Shown in pieces: positions 33,899 through 63,094 of a stretch of 64,000 nucleotides of DNA. The stretch lies in assembly GCF_964340395.1 (NCBI RefSeq), contig NC_135555.1, positions 12,682,246-12,746,245 on the forward strand, given 5' to 3'. Both the position numbers and the translations under genes were made by a program. The stretch's first letter is position 1; every line of letters starts with the position of its first letter. The notes under the pieces are model-generated. The model worked only from the letters and a program-made list of their open reading frames with translations, searched no databases and was not told the origin of the DNA. The DNA is from Glandiceps talaboti (taxonomy: Eukaryota > Hemichordata > Enteropneusta > Spengelidae).

Positions 33899-36800
33899 TC
33901 ATTGTAGCAGTATTGTGACTGGTTTTCCATCTTTTCCAATCTGTTTGACGCCGTGAGTTAAATCGTACTCTCGTCTAAGAAATGCATACATCAGATCCGT
34001 TATCAAAAACACCTGTAAGCAAAAGGAAACCAAATATTTGAATATCATGACCATAATGCAGCGCTCGCTATACAACATAATACTTAGTTTAAAAAATAAC
34101 AACTTTAAGATCAAATGATATGCATGTAACAGCTAACCTGTAATTACCTATAGAGGGAATGTGTGTGGTTCTCATTCAAACAGGTTAGTCACTATCATAC
34201 CAATGTACTCTACTTTGATTCAGTGTCGATGGTCAGATATCTGTATATAATTATTTGTTTTGTACATTTAATGTACACCATCCCAGTCAGTAGTGGCTAT
34301 CACAGAAGGAAAGCTAATGTTGAAGATGGGTGTTGTGTTTTTTGTTGGCGGAATGGAGTGTTTGCAAAGAGTGGTAACTTAGACTAATTACTGGTACACT
34401 TAAAACCATGGACCAATTATGGCAACTCTGGACCAATTACTTTGAGCAGTAGACATAGTTTTTTATTGATTGCCATTGGTCAACAGATTGGTATTCTAGA
34501 TACAATGTTTAGTAGTCTATGTGCCCTGCAGGCCTGGACTACTGCTAATCTCAAGACTGTAACAACATTGACTTACCTGTGCTGTTGTATAAACCAGAGT
34601 CATGGCAAAGAAAAAATTGGCATTAGCACTGCCAGCAAAGATCCATAGATGCCATACAACAAAAGCAAGTATTGATGATACCACATACATAACACCAACT
34701 ACCAAACTATTCTTTAAATCTGAAAAGAAGACAGACAAATTATTTACAACTCTAGTTGGTTGAAGGTGTAGCCATTTTATGATATTTTGTCATGGCAAGT
34801 TCAAGGTCAAAGGTCAGCCTATTGTTTTCTATTCCATTGAATTTGGCTTTGACTGTATGATTGCCTGCTTGTTAGTGCCAAAGTTGATGTTATAAAATTA
34901 CACTGGGCTAGGCTGTTTAACTGCAGAAAGCTGGGGTGAGTTCAGGATAAAAACAGTTTGTGATCTGTTAGCTTAATTGTCCATGGCACTGATCTGTAAC
35001 TATGCTATGGACAAGACTAGGTGCAGTAACACATCCAGTGATGCAGACAGGCTAGCTAACGGATCACTAACCATTTTTATCCTGAACATATCAGATTATG
35101 GTAGATTAAGCTGGTTTTAACATTTTACGTGTATTGCACTGGTAGTTTTGACTCAGTTAGGATGTAACAATTAAATATAGTAAACTGATGAGGCTAGAAT
35201 TATGTTTCAGAAGGGTGGGTTAGGCTGTAAAACATGTAGTTAATTTACATGTAATTAGTTAGGTTGAAAATGTCAGGTTATAGCTGTATAGTCTGTTTTA
35301 GTGTAGAGAATTGGTCTGGTTAATTATGATAGATACACATAGGTTATACTTACAAATACAGGTATGTGACCAGACAGGTAACAATGCTAAATACACATAG
35401 GTTATACTTACACATATAGGTATGTGACCAGACAGGTAATAATGCTAAATACACATAGGTTATACTTACACATATAGGTATGTGACCAGACAGGTAACAA
35501 TGCTAAATACACATAGGTTATACTTACACATATAGGTATGTGACCAGACAGGTAACAATGCTAGATACACATAGGTTATACTTACACATATAGGTATGTG
35601 ACCAGACAGGTAACAATGCTAAATACACATAGGTTATACTTACACATATAGGTATGTGACCAGACAGGTAACAATGCTAAATACACATAGGTTATACTTA
35701 CACATATAGGTATGTGACCAGACAGGTAACAATGCTAGATATACATAGGTTATACTTACACATATATGTATGTGACCAGACAGGTAACAATGCTAAATAC
35801 ACATAGGTTATACTTACACATACAGGTATGAGACCAGACAGGTAACAATGCTAGATACACATAGGTTATACTTACAAATATAGGTATGTGACCAGACAGG
35901 TAACAATGCTAGATACACCCAGGTTATACTTACACATATAGGTATGCGACCAGACAGGTGACAATGCTAGATACACATAGGTTATACTTACACATATAGG
36001 TATGTGACCAGACAGGTGACAATGCTAGATACACATAGGTTATACTTACAAATGTAGGTATGTGACCTGACAGGTAACAATGCTAAATACACATAGGTTA
36101 TACTTACACATATAGGTATGTGACCAGACAGGTAACAATGCTAGATACACATAGGTTATACTTACACATATATGTATGTGACCAGACAGGTAACAATGCT
36201 AGATACACATAGGTTATACTTACACATATAGGTATGTGACCAGACAGGTAACAATGCTAAATACACATAGGTTATACTTACACATATAGGTATGTGACCA
36301 GACAGGTAACAATGCTAGATACACATAGGTTATACTTACACATATAGGTATGTGACCAGACAGGTAACAATGCTAAATACACATAGGTTATACTTACACA
36401 TATAGGTATGTGACCAGACAGGTAACAATGCTAGATACACATAGGTTATACTTACACATATAGGTATGTGACCAGACAGGTAACAATGCTAAATACACAT
36501 AGGTTATACTTACACATATAGGTATGTGACCAGACAGGTAACAATGCTAGATACACATAGGTTATACTTACACATATAGGTATGTGACCAGACAGGTAAC
36601 AATGCTAAATACACATAGGTTATACTTACACATATAGGTATGTGACCAGACAGGTAACAATGCTAAATACACATAGGTTATACTTACACATATAGGTATG
36701 TGACCAGACAGGTAACAATGCTAAATACACCACTGCATCCCCAAATGATGGATAGGATTTGAATATAGCAATCAAGGCACATTGGATATACATAATCATG

Positions 36801-39800
36801 AATGGATGGTCCCTGAAAAGAGAAATACAGGGCTTGCGTCAAGAACTTTACCGCGTAACAATACATGAGGCTGCAGTAGTACTACTGCCTTATTATTGAA
36901 GTTTTCAAATACTACACGCATCAAATATACTCTCCCTCGAATTTTTTCATATTCAGCATGTTGGGTCCTAGTCTGTCTGGTACACCATGACAGGGTTCTT
37001 GAAAGAGGTTAGCCAATGCATGAGGGCACCCTGTCACAGCATACCTTACAAGCCAAAATTAAACAATCAAAACCAGTCTGTGTGTTGCCTCTGTCATAAC
37101 TGCCATAGTAAGATTTCACATAGTTTACAAGTTGTTTATTGGTATCAGTCACATAGGAATGTATCATACTAGGTTCTTATCCACTATGATTTCCTCTTTT
37201 TGCAGTTTGATTAATTTTCATTGTACATGCTGTCATCACTACCTGGTTCTCTAATTACTGACAGGTCCATGTCTTTCATTCCTAGTTAGTACTTATTTGT
37301 AGTAAGGTCCCTAATGCACAAATTCTCAAGTGATTGGTGGTTATTACCATGTTTGCTTGACTGCCACGTAACCATGCCAACATAATTTGAAGGATACCGA
37401 CAGCCTTCCCTACCAAGGAGTACATGACATTACTTGAAAGAAGCAACTAAATAAAACCGTGGGTGCAGTCAAAGTCCTTATATCATTAGAAACAAGCTAG
37501 AGAAGGGATAATGATTAATTTTATGCACTACCACTCACTATTAATATTATAGTATTAATCTAACCAACAGAGGACCTGTCTTTCATTAACCCACTTACCT
37601 GAGTTTTATTACTAGGGGTATTGTGTAGATGAAGGCATTGATTTGAAAGACCAGGATAAAAAAGATACGAAAGTGTTCAAACATCTCAGTGAAGAAGTAC
37701 CAAAACAATCCCATGTTGGGTCTGAGGTTGGGTACGGATAATCTGTAAGAAACACAGAATATGTAGATTATATGAACATAGTTATACATAGAAACATAAT
37801 ATGGAGTCTCTGTGTACTCAATTTGTCATGTTCAAGTAAAAAATTTAGCTTTTGTGAAAAATAGTAAAATAATAAATAACTACCAAAAAACTGCTCACAA
37901 AAGATCTGTGCAAATGCCCACCATATCATATGATGTGTGCCACATTTAGTTGAAATTGACTTGGAGGTGTCAGCGATCTGGCAAACAATTTTATTTTTGG
38001 GGGGGCCTTATAACATGATCACTTTCTATAAAAGAAATCTGAGCTAACCATTAATCATCATACTTACATAAAGCCATAGGTAGAATACAAGAAGTCAAAG
38101 GATGAAAACATCAGATACGATAGCAACAGTAACCATACCAACCACACAAAATAAACACACAAAGTTTTCCCCATAGAAACGACTGCTTTCTTACTGGTGT
38201 AGTCAAAATCAACCTTGTTTTTCTGAAAATAAACAAAAGTATAATGTTTTTAGAAATATGACGCAAAGTGAAGCTGCTTTTTGTGAAGCTATGTTTGTTA
38301 CAATAGATGAAATATTTACATGTAATAGTTACTCAACATCTTGTTCAAAAAAATATATCTGATACACTTCAGTTTCATACGTTAAAATTTGATAAGGGTA
38401 CAAACAAAAGGAATGCAAATCCCATTGCCATAGGTCCCTGGAAAGGTGTGTTTTTCTTTGTTCTCGCAAGGCATGAGAAAGGGCACACTTCTTTGGCTGG
38501 AAGACTTTAGAAACACCTGCCAAACTGGAATGGTAGATTTCGTTCCAATTTTAGTTCAGAATAAATCTATAATTTTCAAAATAATTCTTGCAACTGTTCA
38601 AAGTAAGATTCCATTTTCCAAAAACAATTATTTTGATCAGGTTTTAGCTATTTCTTCAAATGAACTGTCATTTGCATGTATCATCGACTCTATTTTGTGC
38701 AATACAGTTGGTATGAGAAAGGGTCTCCTTTTTGGGGTGTGTGGTATGAAAACAGCTTGGGTTTGGAGGTCTCAGCAGAGCCTCTCCATATCATTTCACT
38801 TAGAGTTGCCCCCTCCCAGGATATATATAACAATAACTTAAAACCATCAACTCACCTGTGCTATAAACATTGTACATGGAACTATCAACATGGCAGGGTA
38901 GAAGGACTGATATGTTGCTATGGCAATGGCTAACGTTGAAATGGCTCTGTGACCTGAAATTGAAATCAATTTAATGATCACATCTTACAAAGGTACGACA
39001 TGCTTCTGAATGGAACATCAAGGTATTGCCAAGAGTTTTCAAGTCATTTTCGTAAGTTTTACAACTACAGTCTTCAGCGTACATGTAACAAACATATTGT
39101 CATTTGGATTGTCACAAAGGAAGGTCAACTTGTGAAACATCGACAAAATTTAAACATTCTACACTTCATCATTTCAATAATCTCATTTCCAAGGAATCTC
39201 TCACAGTATCCCAGTAATTCACATCTTTCAAACATTTTCCAGGAGTGGTTTCTGGAATTTGAGGATTGACAAGGATTTATTCGGAGTTCTTGAATTCTTT
39301 CATGCCCTTACCTTTCAGTGTATACAGAATTCCTATGACCACAGCAAGGTTGTTGAGTAAGATAGTTGACTTGGCTACACATGTTGCTATAGTGTAAGGA
39401 TTTAATAAATATCTGGAAAATAGAGTAAAAATATGTTTACTTTAGTTTACCAAAAGAGAAACTCATAATTAATGCTGCCAATGGCTACAGAAGATATGAA
39501 TTTGAAATCAACTAGGCAGTATAGTGGGCCACTTATAGTAATTTATATTAATGGAAGCGTGCTCCAGTTATGGTTGTTGTAGTTTTCAAAATTCAATCTC
39601 TGCAGAATTGCGTTTTCTTTTCCTAGATAAAATCATAAATTAGGCAGGCTTTTGATCTTTGAAATATGTACATGTGTAATAACTATTGATGTAATCAACT
39701 GACAACAAACATGTACCTTATGTAACTTTCAACCCTTCCCTTCCCACTTGCACTCTAATGATAGCCAAATTTTGTTGTTGTTGAGTCAAAATGCTAAAAG

Positions 39801-42044
39801 CTGACATTTCTTGTGAGTCGGCACATAGTAAGAGTTATGGGAACACAATATTTTGGTGCGTCACTTGAAATTGTGTTTGTCAGAGGCACATCAAATTGGC
39901 TTAGAGGGCACACTGCTTCCAAGAGATCAATTTTCAATATCGGTCTATATTCAAATGCATGGTTCTGAATAGGCCTTTCCAAAATTTGCCACATGGTGGC
40001 GCTCTACTTCCTGTCTGTGTGTACCTTGGGGGTATACATGCTATAGGTTACTTGGTTAATCAAAGAACACTGCTGCTTTCCTCGATGTCTGAACAATATG
40101 AAAAACATCCCCGATTTACACTTCTACAGAATACATAGAACAAAGCTCTTAGGAAACGGTACTATGAGGTGATGATATCTGAGTGAGGGCGCTGTATTCT
40201 CAATTTCCTGTTTGCAGTCTGCATACTCTATTTACTGATACGTGCACAGTCAAAACATGTTTAATTTATGGAGACTGTATTGTTCTTGTTTTCAAGAATC
40301 AATAGACAGTCAAATACAGTTACTTTGGAATGGTAAGATAGAAACGAATGTGTCATCAAGGTATAGAGGATAGCAACATCACATTCGTTTCTAATTTACC
40401 ATTTCAAAGTAACTATATTTTAATACTGGCCTATACTTCATTTACTTACAGAGCTGCAACTTGATCTGGGAGTTCTCGGACGTTCACTAACTTGATTAAT
40501 ATACTGTCAATATCTTTAGCAAATTTCTTCCTCATTTGAACTTGTCTATCAATCTATGTGAAACAAATACAATATAGGTGCAATCAACATACACAGCTGT
40601 ATATTCAAGTCAATACAGAATGTAGCACAGGGTGGAATGGAACCTCTATCTAGTCACTAAAGTCATCACACAACAAGATAGTATGGAACCCACTGTCATA
40701 AAACCACAGGCCTCTTTACACTGCTGTCCATGAGACACTGCTGATGTGTCTGCTGAAAATATGATTTACAGCTGAAGAGGATGAATAAATGACCTACTAT
40801 ATGGAAAGGTCAAATGACCTTCTAAATGGTAAGGTCAAATGAAAATCTACATGGTAAGGTCAAATGACCTTCTAAATGGTAAGGTCAAATGAAAATCTAC
40901 ATGGTAAGGTCAAATGACCTACATGGTAAGGGTAAATGACATTCTATGTATAATGTAGCAAGTATGGGCACATGCCCTTCTTGGTGGCAAGAAAGAGCAT
41001 ATGACCTCCTACAAGGTAAGTGCAAATGACCTGTACAGTTAATAACTTTACCATGAGTCTTGAAGCAGAGTTGACAATGTTCCTCAGTAACCAGGCAATG
41101 TAAAGATCCAGTAGAACAAAGATCATAGGAATCCAAGCTGATGATATAGACTTGATGTAATGGAAAATAAGAAGAATCAAGGGTGTCTGCAAAATAGAAT
41201 AAACCAATTACTCATCCGTAAATACAGAATTGGAATAAAAATACCTGGGGTAATAGCTTTATAACAATAAAAATTATCTTAGTTTTACTATACATAGCGT
41301 TTTCTCACACTGCACCTACAGCACTTTATGATTACTACCCTGGCACAGACCTAAAGTGACACAAATGCTCTTTATACTTTCTGAATACTTTAAGCCATGG
41401 ATAGTCTCTAGACTAGTACCATGCATGTTTACAATTTTGACTTTGGAATCATTGTGTTGTTATACTATGATGGATTAAGTTGTGTCATACCTCATGAAAG
41501 ACATCTCCAGAGTATGGAGATATACCACTTTCAAAGAGAGCTAAACCCTCTACAACTGTAAAGGAAAAATAGAAAGCTGGTTAGCATTCATTTGTACAAA
41601 TATATCCATGACAGTCATAAGTCATAACTTCATAAGTCTCGCACTGCAATGTAAATTGTAACAGTCGGACTGTCTACGGTAGCACAAATGCCACTAATGG
41701 GATGTCATAATATTGTAAGAAATCATCTTGATCTGCCATGTCCGTTACATACTGTACTCCATCACAGTTCAATTACCAGCTACAATGTCAGTCTCCAAGC
41801 CAATATTGTCAATATATACAGACTGTATCAATCATCAAAATGTGTCACACATTGTGTGCATGTCCAGAGTACAAAGTAGACCCGTGTGAAGGAATGCTTA
41901 GAAGTGTTACCAACCTCCATCCCAGCTTGTAATTGGTGTTATAATCTCGACCCTGTTGGCTAACCAGTCTGCGATCGACGACTTAAAGAGGAGAAAACGC
42001 ACTGATACTGCGAGCAGTCCAATCACAAGTATGGGCGCCGCCAT
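33899..42044 (-). CDS. PIGU: GPI transamidase subunit PIG-U
   Basis: PIG-U is a polytopic ER-membrane subunit of the GPI transamidase (with PIGK, PIGT, PIGS and GPAA1) that attaches GPI anchors to proteins. Eleven phase-consistent exons give 437 residues (human 435): 41915-42044, 41491-41555, 41052-41186, 40450-40553, 39312-39412, 38856-38953, 38068-38222, 37599-37742, 36688-36812, 34577-34719 and 33899-34012. Diagnostic blocks are MAAPILV at the start, [51 protein letters not shown] followed by [36 protein letters not shown] and [14 protein letters not shown]. Most exons encode hydrophobic helices. The ATG at 42042-42044 matches the human start. Odd feature: exon 9 and its donor have been amplified into the following intron. 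Confidence 0.97.
35328..36728 (-). repeat. 58-bp minisatellite made of PIGU exon 9 end plus 5' splice site
   Basis: About 24 copies of a 58-bp unit. On the minus strand each reads atttagcattgttacctgtc, then tggtcacatacctatatgt, then gtaagtataacctatgtgt. The right-most unit is the genuine end of PIGU exon 9 with its donor (gt at 36687-36686). Every further copy keeps gtaagt. Variants are mostly single substitutions, so the array looks young. Its presence in the gene's intron was checked by the phase match of exon 9 to exon 10. Confidence 0.95.
37000..37060 (+). repeat. Dispersed repeat family (ggggttgaccgatgtgtgag), diverged copy 4
   Basis: agaggttagccaatgcatga followed by gggcaccctgtcacagcatacctta matches copy 1 with several changes. 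It is in PIGU intron 8. Confidence 0.45.
39993..40222 (+). repeat. ~230-bp dispersed repeat, copy 1
   Basis: The segment from ggcgctctacttcctgt to atttcctgtttgcag recurs in reverse complement at about 60976-61172. Shared blocks include tgtctgaacaatatgaaaaa and gtttacacttctacagaat-type sequence. It is in PIGU intron 4. Confidence 0.65.
40790..40960. repeat. ~25-bp tandem repeat rich in AGGTCA/TGACCT half-sites
   Basis: Alternating units with aaatgaccttctaaatggta and aaatgaaaatctacatggta, joined by aggtc. Three units hold the palindrome aggtcaaatgacct, an inverted pair of nuclear-receptor half-sites with a 2-bp spacer. It is in PIGU intron 3. Regulatory function is unproven. Confidence 0.75.
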
Positions 42045-42355
42045 TTTGTATTGGATTTATAGTAATAGCTTCTGACTCAGATTCATTTAAATATTCGAGT
42101 ATGAACTCTTTTTTTTCTGAATGACCACTCCGGACCACATGTTTCGCTATTTTTTTTTATTCAAAAAGACATTTCTATCAATGAAAGCAGAGACAAGTTT
42201 TTAAGGGCTGTATACATTAAGGGATGGAAGCCACCAATTTATCATAAACCTTCAGGCTTCTTTAAAAAACATATGCATCGATTCAGAGTTGGAATGAGCT
42301 ACGAATTCGGATCACAGCAAAGAGCTACTATAGGGAGCAACGAAACTTATTTAAA

Positions 42356-42421
<66 letters not shown>

Positions 42422-42473
42422 GGACGGACGGACGGACGGACGGACGGACGGACGGACGGGCGGGCGGGCAGGC

Positions 42474-42518
<45 letters not shown>

Positions 42519-42519
42519 T
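42356..42519 (+). repeat. (ACAG)n / (ACGG)n compound microsatellite
   Basis: agac tetranucleotides flank a central ggac block. All frames stay open, producing spurious reading frames. Confidence 0.97.
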
Positions 42520-43318
42520 GTCTGCATAGTAACATAAATGGCAATATCTTTGGGAGCGGTCCTTGGGATCGGAGGAATCGGAGCTGGGGAGTCGAGTCAC
42601 TCAAAAAATGCTAAGCTAGAAGGGGGTTACTCAAAAACTAGGGCGTGAGGGGGGGGGTAGTCAAAAGTTTTACAAGCACACTGAAGTATAGAGCACGCCT
42701 ATATTATACACAATTATGTAAGTTTAAAAAAATTAACACACAGTGTTTCTTCTGTTAATTTTCCAAGAATTTTCAAGTACATATTGCATAATATACATAG
42801 CCCTACGAAAATGTATATACACATTCATAATGCATACAGTGGTGTGGGCATATACTAAAACCTGGGATGGGATCCGGGGATGGGATATTGGGCTGGACCG
42901 TTGGGCTGGGCTTTTGAAAAATGAAACTGAAATATAGTCAATAAAAAGTTCTTCTTGTCTGCTACTCTTTGAAGCACTGTTAAAGTCACGTAAGGGAAAG
43001 CGCACTATTTTCCTATTGTACTTTGACCTTGACCCCCACCTTAAGGTCAATTGCTCACTAATGCGGGAAGTTTTGTAGACACCATTTTCAAGTGTCTGTA
43101 CCTGTATGTGTCATGGCCATTGATCTCTTGGGTCAAATGGTTAGTTGTAAGTTAAACATGCAAATATTTATTTCCCTCTTCACTCCAGACAGAGATAGAC
43201 ACAGAAATTCTGACAGACTCTGGCACCATCCATTGACATTTGTATCTCTCTTTTGAATGTATAGCTTCCTTGCTCTTTTTATTTGTAAGTAAGCACTTGT
43301 ATATAGTAGGAGTTTATA

Positions 43319-43379
43319 TCACCACCACCACCACCACCACCACCACCACCACCACCAACATCATCACCACCACCAACAA

Positions 43380-43420
<41 letters not shown>

Positions 43421-43478
43421 CCACCACCACCACCACCACCACCACCACCACCACCACCTGCACCACCATCATCATCAC

Positions 43479-43516
<38 letters not shown>

Positions 43517-43541
43517 CCACCACCACCACCACCACCATCAT
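43319..43541 (+). repeat. (CAC)n / (ATC)n compound microsatellite
   Basis: Alternating blocks of cac and atc trinucleotides over about 220 bp. A similar compound run lies at 56407-56610. Confidence 0.97.
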
Positions 43542-43737
43542 CTTTTACTTCATGAAATTGTATAATTCGAAAGAAATTGCAACACCAATCAACAACACTT
43601 GTGCGCATCACCCAACCATTTAGATAACTGTCATTTCCCCTTACATTACATCATGAAGTGAGTGAATACTATTAGTTCAAAACAGAAGAATGTAAAATTA
43701 ACAAAACAAAACATAAACTGTTGTGTAAAATTGCATT

Positions 43738-43979
43738 TTAATATTGGAAATCTCTGTTATGTTTTAAGTACAAATGTATGAACCAAAACTTTGAATACAT
43801 TATCAAGACTAATACTAAAATTATATATTTATATCTTGTGCTGTGAATGAATGCATCATATAAAAATGGGTTATACAAACCCAACTCTATAACCAATTTA
43901 AACACCTCTACAGCTCCTTTCACATCTATCGAGTTAACACCCCATTGTAGTAACAGCTCTGACGATGCTGACGAGACGT
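43738..43979 (-). CDS. Candidate terminal exon of the lipid transfer gene
   Basis: A tttgcag acceptor at 43980-43986 opens a frame that accepts the one-nucleotide carry from the exon ending at 44436. It runs 80 residues to a stop at 43738, starting DVSSASSELLLQWGVNSIDV. The last third becomes AT-rich and hydrophobic. Alternatives are a short exon from about 44371 ending in CSTDVAVRV, or read-through to the stop at 44374. No homology was recognised. Confidence 0.3.
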
Positions 43980-44435
43980 CTGCAAATATTTGGATTCCTT
44001 CCGATAATTTTTGTGGTTAGCGATTTTCATTTGAAATTAAAATCCCATCCACCAAATTTACAAATTAAAGATCAAACAGGTCTTGAAGTTCTTTCTACAG
44101 AAGCATCTAAAAAGTACTGTCTAAAGGTTTCTGTGAACACACACACTCTTCTGGAATGGAAGTTGTCTTCACTATTCTTACAGCAGAATCATTACCTGTA
44201 TAAGAGATATATCATAATAGTTAGCTTTTTGTCTAGACAGATCCGTCGGGATATATTCATTCTGACAAAGTTATTATCCTTATCCACGGAGGGGGGAGAC
44301 GAATACCCTATTCAGACACGCACAGCTACATCAGTGCTGCATAGGCGTAAAGTTACAACTGAATTTTCTCAAGCTACCAACTTTTATCTGATGATGCCAT
44401 ACGACAAAAACGACAAACAGTTAAAAGAATCGTAC

Positions 44436-60517
<16,082 letters not shown>

Positions 60518-60975
60518 CTTGTTTACACCGACGAATAAGAGCAACTGGGGCTAGAGGAAATATTGACTGGTTCTTATATTGATAGATGTTGACATGGATG
60601 GTTGTTTTTGAAGCAGGTTTGTGATAAACACCGTGACGTATTTAACAACAATGGTAGTTGGCAACGACAACCTCAACCAATCAATGGCTCAGTAAGTTTT
60701 GATTGACAGATTTTTCAACAAAAAAAGCAGCTAGCCGACTTGGCTCTGCAAGTGAGGAGTACTTTAGAATTGACAAAACAAGAAAAGCGCAACCCTATCA
60801 ATAAAACAGCAACAACACAAATAGAAGAGAAAGAAAAAAGTACACGGTGTGAGGTCGGGTACACAGTCTACCCATCCAATGAAGGGCGCCCTCTGGTCGC
60901 GTTTAAATGACAGATGAAATACTTTTCCATGGAATTTATTTAGATACTATTTCACAATGCAATGGGCCATTCCAG

Positions 60976-61172
60976 GCTGCAAACAAAAAATTGCGAATAC
61001 AGTGCCCTCGCTCAAATTGGGGGTATCATCACCTCACAGTACCTTTTCTTAAGATCTTTGTCCCTTGGTATTCTGTAGAAGTGTAAATCAGGAATGTTTT
61101 TCGTATTGTTCAGACATCGATCGAGGGAAGCTTCAGTGTTCTGTACCCCCAAAGTACACACAAACAGGAAGT
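60976..61172 (-). repeat. ~230-bp dispersed repeat, copy 2 (reversed)
   Basis: The reverse complement aligns by eye with 39993-40222 in PIGU intron 4, including acttcctgtttgtgtgtac-type start and the gtgagg/cctcac block. Confidence 0.65.
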
Positions 61173-61665
61173 AGCTAGATCTGTTTTATTCAAGGTAGAG
61201 TGAGGACGAATCTTAGTGTTCTTAAACTCTCTCTAAACCTAGCAATATGGAAAGTTTATTTCTGGTTCTTTTGAAATTATAAAAGATATTTGTGGGTCAC
61301 CACGGTCTTGTTTCAAAGGAAATCAACAACACAGTACATATCATTTGGCAACGACATTGGAATCTAAAATGGATTAATAGACAATTTTTGTACGGTGACC
61401 TATGACTTTTCCCCATTTGTAACAACTGTAAACTGCGAACTGTCATGACTGAAGTAAGACATATTTCTACTTTGAGTTTTCCCCTCCAAAAGAAAGAAAC
61501 CATTAAATTGACGTTGGCCCAAGTCAAGTTGTGACTATCATATCAACGTTCATGACCAATGGTATATTTTGTTTTGAAGCTTTAATCTATGTGAAACTAT
61601 CAATTTAGATAAGAAAGGGGTAAACTCTTAGTAAATAATTTATGTAATGTAAGTTATATTTTGAC

Positions 61666-61838
61666 TAGTATCGTTGCCAGACTCGTGACTATCGTCCCTA
61701 ATCTTTGTATGTTAGCCGCAAGAAGAGAGGGAACTAAAGTTCTTCGCTGTTCGCTGCTTCGGCGCGCGCCGCTCAGGGCGCATTTCGTGCGCCTTACAAA
61801 GAAAGGGACGATAGTCATGAGTCTGGCAGCGAGACTAC
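61666..61838. mobile_element. hAT-like MITE with 8-bp TSD and GC-rich core
   Basis: Arms of about 34 bp (agactcgtgactatcgtccc and agggacgatagtcatgagtc) pair with few mismatches. Flanks are attttgac at 61658-61665 and again at 61839-61846. The core contains a GC-rich palindrome around ggcgcgcgccgctcagggcgc-like sequence. The size is 173 bp. Confidence 0.85.
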
Positions 61839-61867
61839 ATTTTGACAAAATAATAGAACCATTATTA

Positions 61868-61966
61868 GCACAGAATAGCATAGAATAGCATATAGCATAG
61901 CATAGCATAACATAACATAGCATAGCATAGCATAGCATAACATAACATAACATAACATAACATAAC
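61868..61966 (+). repeat. (CATAG)n / (CATAA)n pentanucleotide repeat
   Basis: Degenerate and then regular cataa/catag pentamers immediately downstream of the MITE. Confidence 0.9.
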
Positions 61967-63094
61967 CACAGACAAGAATATAACATTAACATGACATGGC
62001 ATAACACAGAGGCATAGAATAGCATAAAATACCGCCAATGGCATTGTAGCACAACTGCACAGTTTTTAATAATGTTTATCCATATGCTAGTCCATGCTAA
62101 CAAGAGGTGTTCATTTGCTGAAATAAAAAAAATCACACTGACACCCCCGACATCTGTTGACAAGAAATATTCTTCTTGTGCTTGAAAAAAGACACTCTAG
62201 ATTCTCAAAGCACAATGCAGCACACTGCATAGTTAATTTTACTTCTTACATTTTATAGTAATTTTAAGTGTATCTGGCAAATTCCTGTCCCAAATCCATT
62301 GCTTCACATGATGTATAAAGCTCTTTAGACAGGAACCCTATGAGAAGTATGATTGTCATCGTCGCAACCTGCGACCTGTTTTACGGCAACGTTCTTAACG
62401 AGCCTCTCACAGGCTTATTCGAAATGTAGTGGTAGAAATATTCATGGTTTTAAGTTCTAGGATATCGCTTAGATTGAGTGGACTATTACCATTATATATT
62501 AATTCAGCTAATTATAAAGTACAATATTAGAAATGGAATTAAAATAATTGTAAACCTAGGGGTTTCAGTAAGTTTCAAAGTAGGGAGAGAACTGGAAACA
62601 GTATGGAGAGAAGTGCACGCAACGCGCATGTGTGTCTGCTATACAAGCGGGGGGGGGGGAGGTGTTGGGATAATAAAAAAAAAGATCAAGTAGAAAGTGA
62701 GAAAATTTGCGGACAACATGCACAGTACTAGTGGAGGCCAGTTACCATTTAGAGATACAAATTCACTAAATTATTTGGAAGTGTGTATCTATTGGCTATG
62801 CTTGTGTGCAATTCAACAATGTTCATGTCAATGGAGGCACAGATTTTAGAGTAAGTCCATTCAGTAAATTTCAAGGTATTTCATTTCTTATGGTTTATTG
62901 TATGGACATACATTTGTTGTATGGAAATTTAAGTACAGCAGGGTGGTGCATGATTTCGTTCAGTTGTTGAAAATAAGGTGACCTCCCCTTTATTCACTTT
63001 GTAAAATGATGACCCCCCTTTGAGTCCCAAATTAAGGTGCCCCCCCCCCCCCGATTTACCGCCCCCGGCCGTAAAGAACTGATCGCTCCCTTAG

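Larger units (their letters stand above)
42045..43737. other. Region between PIGU 5' end and lipid-transfer gene 3' end
   Basis: It holds an (ACAG)n/(ACGG)n microsatellite at about 42350-42520, low-complexity C/G-rich stretches at about 42600-42700, and a (CAC)n/(CAT)n run at 43319-43540. PIGU's promoter should be in the first few hundred bases. No gene is visible. Confidence 0.55.

Noticed and set aside
35328-36728. CRISPR-like appearance of the regular 58-bp array
   Set aside because: Units are contiguous with no unique spacers, the DNA is nuclear eukaryotic sequence, and the unit is a piece of a PIGU exon and intron.
38446-38841. 131-residue plus-strand frame in PIGU intron 6
   Set aside because: No homology. 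It contains internal repeated sequence (atgagaaaggg) and runs antisense to the end of a real PIGU exon.
42273-42614. Asp/Arg/Gln-rich and Cys/Leu/Ser-rich frames in the ACAG repeat (also at 24533 and 50624)
   Set aside because: They are open only because of the tetranucleotide repeat.
43279-43611. Long Gly/Asp, Thr/Ile and Val/Met frames in trinucleotide repeats (also at 56285-56890)
   Set aside because: They are translations of CAC/ATC microsatellites, without splice or homology support.
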